From positions 603,452 to 667,451 of the forward strand of contig NW_004797435.1 of the NCBI RefSeq assembly GCF_000002075.1: DNA of 64,000 bases. Reading direction: 5' to 3'. The translations under genes were made by a program, and so were the position numbers. The notes under the pieces are model-generated. The model was not told the origin of the DNA. It did no database searches and saw nothing but the letters and a program-made list of their open reading frames with translations. The stretch comes from Aplysia californica. Lineage: Eukaryota > Mollusca > Gastropoda > Aplysiida > Aplysiidae. Positions 59,672-64,000 of the stretch are shown in pieces (position 1 is the first letter of the stretch; each line of letters opens with the position of its first letter).

Positions 59672-59714
<43 letters not shown>

Positions 59715-62700
59715 NNNNNNNNNNNNNNNNNNNNNNNNNNNNNNNNNNNNNNNNNNNNNNNNNNNNNNNNNNNNNNNNNNNNNNNNNNNNNNNNNNNNNN
59801 NNNNNNNNNNNNNNNNNNNNNNNNNNNNNNNNNNNNNNNNNNNNNNNNNNNNNNNNNNNNNNNNNNNNNNNNNNNNNNNNNNNNNNNNNNNNNNNNNNNN
59901 NNNNNNNNNNNNNNNNNNNNNNNNNNNNNNNNNNNNNNNNNNNNNNNNNNNNNNNNNNNNNNNNNNNNNNNNNNNNNNNNNNNNNNNNNNNNNNNNNNNN
60001 NNNNNNNNNNNNNNNNNNNNNNNNNNNNNNNNNNNNNNNNNNNNNNNNNNNNNNNNNNNNNNNNNNNNNNNNNNNNNNNNNNNNNNNNNNNNNNNNNNNN
60101 NNNNNNNNNNNNNNNNNNNNNNNNNNNNNNNNNNNNNNNNNNNNNNNNNNNNNNNNNNNNNNNNNNNNNNNNNNNNNNNNNNNNNNNNNNNNNNNNNNNN
60201 NNNNNNNNNNNNNNNNNNNNNNNNNNNNNNNNNNNNNNNNNNNNNNNNNNNNNNNNNNNNNNNNNNNNNNNNNNNNNNNNNNNNNNNNNNNNNNNNNNNN
60301 NNNNNNNNNNNNNNNNNNNNNNNNNNNNNNNNNNNNNNNNNNNNNNNNNNNNNNNNNNNNNNNNNNNNNNNNNNNNNNNNNNNNNNNNNNNNNNNNNNNN
60401 NNNNNNNNNNNNNNNNNNNNNNNNNNNNNNNNNNNNNNNNNNNNNNNNNNNNNNNNNNNNNNNNNNNNNNNNNNNNNNNNNNNNNNNNNNNNNNNNNNNN
60501 NNNNNNNNNNNNNNNNNNNNNNNNNNNNNNNNNNNNNNNNNNNNNNNNNNNNNNNNNNNNNNNNNNNNNNNTATAAAATTTTACACATATGCATTTATAT
60601 TTATGTATAATACTTTGTTTTACGTACATACTTGTTGATTAATTTTTAAGATGTGATGTCTTTTTCATTGTAATGCGCATTGAGCATCTTTTAGGAAATG
60701 GAAATGCGCAGTATAAATGCTATTTATAATTATTATTATTATTAAACTTTACTTTGTAATTGCAGTGCGGCTATTTATTTTACAGTCTAATGACAAGTAT
60801 TTTAGGAAGGACTAGTGCTGAACTGAGCAGGCTTTACAATAACTGCGGTAGAGTGTGTTAAAAAATTGAGTTCCATTCTTCAGTCAGGAGAGTTAAGTTA
60901 CTTTAGAATCCTAAAACCTATACTGAAATTAGTCATTTGATTTACGATACAGTGGAATCAGGCACTTGTCAATTTTTGGGCATACATGGAGTTATTAAGG
61001 TATCATCTGAAAGCTTTTCATTTGTTTTGCTTTCAATGAAAAAAAATATGCATCTCTATCTTGAATAGAAGTGAAGATATTTGTGACTGAAGAGGGTGAG
61101 GTCGTCTGGTTTCAGTGGTAAAATTAGCAAGAAAATGGCCGCCAAAGTTTGGTAACTCCAATACCTAAAGAGTCCTTGAAAACCGAAAAATGACATATTT
61201 TGCGCCTTTAATCAATGTCTTTCAGTAAAATGTATGGACATAAAAGGGTTTGAGCCAAAAAAACAAAAATTTGATAAAAATTGCTTAACTGGCGGAAACC
61301 TGCCCGTTTCTCCGATTTAGTTATTTTGATAAGTGTCTCATTTCATGATGCCTGACATATCTTATCAAAAGAAGAGCCAAAGCCAAAAAGAAAGAGCTTG
61401 ACAGGTTGACTTAGCAAAGTACAACTGTAAACTAGATAAGTGATTTTGAAGGCACCCTCTGAGTTTCTGTCATACACAGGAATATATCATTCCAGTACAA
61501 GACTAATAGAAATGAAACTTCTCTGATCCTGTGAATTGAAAAAGTTTATAATGACCTGCATAAATCTATTACTATTAAACAATGAATGAATGGCCCTCTA
61601 AATGAATTACAGAAATTCAAATTAAATGAGAATTTCAACCAGCTCATATATCAAATACAGGGCGATCCAAAAAAAAGTATAGGCCTACAACTTTTCTGTA
61701 AATATTTTTTCCACACGTAAGCTTTGCGTTTCAAATTTGTACACACAAAATTTGGAATTCAAAAGGAATTTGGGATATTGGTTTTAGAGAAATCCACAGA
61801 ATAGTTTTGCTCTACAGAGTGCGTAAAAAACAACCCGTTTTCACCTATGTCCCCATTTTTGTAGCATGACACACTAGTTCGCATTAAGCCTACCACTATA
61901 AGTCCCAACAATTGCACCATATCACAAGCTGTTTTTCCTCAAGTATACTTTGCCTACAGAGATCATGTTTAAGATAAGTAAAAAGCAGAGTGCTTTTCAT
62001 ATTAATTGAACATTACCTCACCACCAACTCATATCGTAGGTTTCGCTCAAGGTACGGAAATATTGTTTAAGTGCCCTTAAAAATTTCTTTGATGTCAAGG
62101 GCATAATATAGTGTAAAGCGCATAGAGCCTGCTGCTGAGCGGGGATATGCGCTATACAAATGCTATCTATTATTATTTATTAAGGGCAGAGATGCTCCAC
62201 CAGTTAGGACTTGTAGAGAATCAGTACAAAAAATTCCCCAACAAAACTACCACTTCAGGCCATTCGCACCCCTTAAACATCACCAGGGTGTAGAATTCCG
62301 TAGATGAGTCCATAAGACGTCTCTCCGGAGATGATGTCTGCAGCTAGGATTTTCCTACACACCTCAAGATGGTTTGCATTCTCAAGGCAGATCTTCATCT
62401 ATACTATGACTGTACATTTTCCTGTTCCTAAAGCTGATGTGAACCAGAGGATAGCAATGTGTTCATGATTCCTCGATCGTCTTGAAAAACGAGAACATTT
62501 AATTTCTTCAATGACATTTGCTGGTTCTTTGGCAAAGCCCATATATATATATTCACCTTTCAGGGAATATTATGTTCTCTTCACAAATACTGTAGGCAGG
62601 TGTACCCTGTGTGTGACTTAGAGTACTCTCATGGTAGAGAGGATCCTTGTGTTTAGTCACCACTGAACATTACGAACGGTTGGAGCATTTTGCGTTTATG

Positions 62701-63271
62701 GGTGGTTTTTATAAAAAAAGCCATTTTCCTTTTCTAAAATAAGTTTCTTCTCTATGAATTTTAGGTCAAATAAATTTCTTTTGAAAGAATTATGTCTTCC
62801 GAATTACAACATTCTATAGTACAAATTTCGTGCAAGATATTTAGAAAAAAAGTTGTATGTTGGTTGTTTTTTTAATCACCCTGTATAGACTAAAGGAGAG
62901 GCATGAATTATTAATATTATATACTGATCAAGATCTTTATAAAGTTCATATCACCATAATTTTATAAAACTAAAACAGTGCCATCCATCCTCTTACCTGA
63001 AGGAGAAGTGCACTGGCCTTACTATTTCTGCTGTCGGCAAATATAGATGGAGAAAAGCTGCATACAACAACACTGCCATAAACAAGATCGTGAGACAAGC
63101 CAGCGCCAAGACAACCAGTTTTTGAGCTGTAGTTTTCACCTTGGTAAGTATAAATTCTGCAATCACTTCTAGCACTGAGAATGTTTTCCTGAAGGGCCAT
63201 GTTCCTAAAGCCCAAACTTGTGTGCAACCCCCTTGAAGAACTCCAGTGATGCGTTCTCGAAAAGCCATCAT
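47518..63271 (-). CDS. BSCL2: Seipin (BSCL2), ER lipid-droplet protein (8 exons)
   Basis: Seipin forms oligomeric rings in the ER membrane that organise lipid-droplet budding. Coding exons on the minus strand: 63271-62997, 58811-58730, 56876-56801, 54917-54850, 51093-50959, 50620-50523, 49888-49632, 47666-47518; every junction is GT-AG and in phase, giving 379 residues. Order: N-terminal amphipathic region (1-50), membrane helix 1 (about 51-75), lumenal domain (about 76-245), membrane helix 2 (about 251-275), and an acidic Ser/Glu-rich cytosolic tail. Landmarks: CSFPSANIT (lumenal sequon), GQYYRV, NRNLGMFQV, MEQKQLLDVELF, GAKIEIQS and YILYYWPMMSA, all at the places known in vertebrate seipin. 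The first intron is long (4.2 kb) and contains the assembly gap. Confidence 0.95.
48384..48460. mobile_element. Pogo-like end fragment
   Basis: TACAGTCGAACCTGCCATAT then 'aacagaagtctgtccaaggt'. A single end of a Tigger-like element in a seipin intron. Confidence 0.4.
49632..49888 (-). CDS. BSCL2: Seipin coding exon 7
   Basis: 257 bases encoding YILYYWPMMSALGGILYNAM, the second membrane helix, and then the cytosolic tail rich in Glu, Ser and Asp. Confidence 0.93.
50523..50620 (-). CDS. BSCL2: Seipin coding exon 6
   Basis: 98 bases encoding YHPSVGAKIEIQSHMIQFYS and ARLKFFANFSGLK, matching TGAIIEIHS..IQLYGAYL..HAHFTGLR of vertebrates. Confidence 0.94.
50959..51093 (-). CDS. BSCL2: Seipin coding exon 5
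   Basis: 135 bases containing MPKYRSLVMRMLDVFVLSPF and MEQKQLLDVELFSYFVDDY. EQKQLL.VEL is a seipin hallmark. Acceptor cttcag, donor gtatgt. Confidence 0.95.
51155..51330 (-). repeat. 170-bp dispersed repeat, copy 4
   Basis: 'ttatacggcacttgcaacac' through 'agcacccatcaaccacct', next to seipin exon 5 (62 bases upstream of its acceptor side). Confidence 0.8.
53400..54345 (+). mobile_element. 5'-truncated LINE with RNase H domain
   Basis: Text on the plus strand contains EQQAI, FTDSLSTLETLESG and QWIPAHTGIPGN, typical of the RNase H domain found at the end of I/Nimb-type LINE ORF2. It is followed by RGDQSIIFQLRPQHLPLNQH and a Cys-rich end (CPLLCDYPSETVEHNLFFC). The reading frame shifts near 53730 (HTGIPGN then KADALAKKG in another frame) and the reverse transcriptase part is missing, so it is a dead 3' fragment inside a seipin intron. 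Confidence 0.85.
54850..54917 (-). CDS. BSCL2: Seipin coding exon 4
   Basis: 68 bases encoding MFQVMMQMYDRDGYISAESK and RT, the lumenal beta-sandwich. Donor gtgagt, phase 0 out. Confidence 0.92.
55432..56182. mobile_element. Pogo/Tigger-like MITE, family E
   Basis: CAGTGGAATCCTGTTATAAC and, inverted, CAGTGGAGTCCACTTATAAC, flanked by TA (55430-55431, 56183-56184). 751 bp; GC-rich centre; no transposase. Confidence 0.9.
56801..56876 (-). CDS. BSCL2: Seipin coding exon 3
   Basis: 76 bases encoding ILGAGQYYRVVLDLDMPDTP and TNRNLG, matching GQPYRV.LELELPESPVNQDLG of vertebrates. Donor gtgagt. Confidence 0.94.
57682..58584. mobile_element. Pogo/Tigger-like element, family B, copy 2
   Basis: Left CAGTAGTCTCCACTTAAGAT and right (inverted) CAAAAGTCTCTGCCTAAGGT, TA on both sides. 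The interior matches 36911-37864 in reverse orientation (for example 'cacccagcgagtgat' against 'atcactcgctgggtg'). It is 145 bases from seipin exon 2. Confidence 0.85.
58730..58811 (-). CDS. BSCL2: Seipin coding exon 2
   Basis: 82 bases encoding CPTGHGLCSFPSANITFWNQ and DGTRKE. The acceptor cccatag was chosen over a nearby ctacag because only it keeps frame. N107-I-T is the sequon that corresponds to the NVS site of human seipin. Donor gtttgt is weak. Confidence 0.85.
59598..59714. repeat. (GA)n-rich simple repeat at gap edge
   Basis: Purine-only GA/GAAA repeats running into the assembly gap. Confidence 0.9.
59715..60571. other. Assembly gap (857 N)
   Basis: Undetermined bases within seipin intron 1, directly after a GA repeat, which probably caused the break. 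Confidence 1.
60660..60748 (+). repeat. SINE/MITE tail (gcgc..ataaatgctattt..ATT repeat), copy 1
   Basis: 'atgcgcattgagcatctttt' and 'agtataaatgctatttataa' followed by ATT units. The same kind of tail is at 62105-62182. Confidence 0.6.
60955..61400. repeat. Possible third copy of the 7440/26507 repeat family
   Basis: 'cagtggaatcaggcacttgt' and inverted 'tcatgatgcctgac' bracket about 400 bases with loose likeness to the other copies. Uncertain. Confidence 0.3.
61658..62883. mobile_element. Mariner-sized inverted-repeat element
   Basis: CAGGGCGATCCAAAAAAAAG at the left and, inverted, CAGGGTGATTAAAAAAACAA at the right, both followed within 20 bases by 'acaactttt', with TA duplications (61656-61657, 62884-62885). 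At 1226 bp it has the usual mariner length, but no transposase motif was recognised. A SINE-like tail lies inside it (62105-62182). Confidence 0.75.
62105..62182 (+). repeat. SINE/MITE tail, copy 2
   Basis: 'aaagcgcatagagcctgctg' and 'gcgctatacaaatgctatct' followed by ATT units. Nested in the mariner-sized element. Confidence 0.6.
62997..63271 (-). CDS. BSCL2: Seipin coding exon 1
   Basis: 275 bases. ATGATG start at 63271. Encodes the N-terminal region and helix KLVVLALACLTILFMAVLLY, ending PTAEIVRPVHFSF, which matches the vertebrate SPVHF block. Donor gtaaga, phase 2. Confidence 0.9.
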
Positions 63272-63414
63272 TCATTGATTCATTACATCGACTAGATCTA
63301 GATCTAGAAGTATCTATTTCTACTATCTTGAAGAAAATACGCCTCTACTCTAGGTCTACAATAATATTGATCATGCTTATTATCTACATCTAGAATCTAG
63401 ACTAGACATCTACT

Positions 63415-63541
63415 ATGCCACTATGGTCTATAGTAGTCAATATATTGAATATGGCCTATGGTCATGGAGTGACGCATTTTTTCAAAATCGTCCGAGACAA
63501 TGTCACATTCTTTATCTTGCCAAACTGTGGTGGTGACCAAG
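63415..63541 (+). CDS. Possible first exon of an unrecognised divergent gene
   Basis: ATG at 63415 opens 42 codons (contains MAYGHGVTHFFKIVRDNVTF) before a strong donor (ccaag|gtaagt). It faces away from seipin with 143 bases between the start codons, so the two could share a promoter. A second open stretch after an acceptor at 63911 (contains IPDIVCTLGYIQPAIVLLEN) does not join it in phase by the obvious sites. The product is not recognised and the window ends here. Confidence 0.22.
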
Positions 63542-64000
63542 GTAAGTCATTCCGTATGAGGCCAAGGCCAAGAAGGAGCGTTGTTCGTGCACTGGGCTAT
63601 ACTCCAAGTCCAAGTACAGTCACACCAGATCTCTAGTCTATTGTGTGCTGACTGCTATCTGGTTGAAGTCCAAATCAGATTTCCCCCATTCCGGTCTAAA
63701 AATAGAAACAAAAACATTGTCATGTGACTCTTCTTATCCCATATTGCTTACAGCTTTTACCACATATCAAATATGACAGAACATTTAATAATATGATGCC
63801 AAAATATAGACAAAATTATTTTTGGGAGATTGTGTAATTTTTATGATAATCCAATTTTGACCTAGATTCTAGATCTACTCAATCCTCTTGATTTTATACT
63901 TTTTTTTATAGGCTTGTAGGATTCCGGATATTGTATGCACACTGGGATATATCCAACCCGCCATAGTGTTGTTGGAAAACGCGTTTGGCAACACATCTTT

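Noticed and set aside
59518-60629. Long ORFs of 337-364 codons on both strands
   Set aside because: They run through the 857-base gap of N and a GA/CT simple repeat; not real coding sequence.

Overview
This is eukaryotic nuclear DNA, most likely from a gastropod or related mollusc. The reasons are intron-rich genes with short GT-AG exons, AT-rich introns, scattered 'ctagatct' low-complexity patches, long poly(C)/poly(G) runs, microsatellites, and a dense load of SINEs and short inverted-repeat DNA transposons. The species call rests on general resemblance only. No bacterial, viral or CRISPR content was seen.

Three host genes can be reconstructed exon by exon, with matching reading phase at every junction. 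(1) SEL1L, minus strand, 26192 to 5293: 19 coding exons, 922 residues, the ER membrane scaffold of the HRD1 ubiquitin-ligase complex in ER-associated degradation. (2) PIGF, plus strand, 33461 to 42619: 5 coding exons, 229 residues, the membrane partner of the GPI-anchor ethanolamine-phosphate transferases. (3) Seipin (BSCL2), minus strand, 63271 to 47518: 8 coding exons, 379 residues, the ER lipid-droplet assembly protein. SEL1L and PIGF are divergent, with about 7 kb of transposon-rich DNA between them. PIGF and seipin converge. All three products act in the ER membrane. A possible divergent plus-strand transcript begins 143 bases from the seipin start codon, but its product is not recognised.

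The space between and inside the genes is a transposon archive. At least six elements of about 0.7-1.0 kb have ends starting CAGTA/CAGTG and TA target duplications, as in the pogo/Tigger branch of Tc1/mariner; one old copy (34.3-38.0 kb) carries others nested in it. The SEL1L-PIGF gap (27.7-32.5 kb) holds a fold-back element, palindromic arrays, an hAT element with a perfect 8-bp target duplication and internal tandem copies, and a TTAA-flanked piggyBac-like element. Elsewhere there are tRNA-headed SINEs, several repeat families sharing one tail module, a 5'-truncated LINE with an RNase H domain, and a mariner-sized element at 61.7-62.9 kb. An 857-base assembly gap interrupts a GA-repeat at 59.7-60.6 kb.

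The points most worth a second look are the cysteine-free, glutamine-rich single exon and the near-absent cytosolic tail of this SEL1L, the nested palindromic composite between SEL1L and PIGF, and the radiation of pogo-like families with related ends but unlike interiors.
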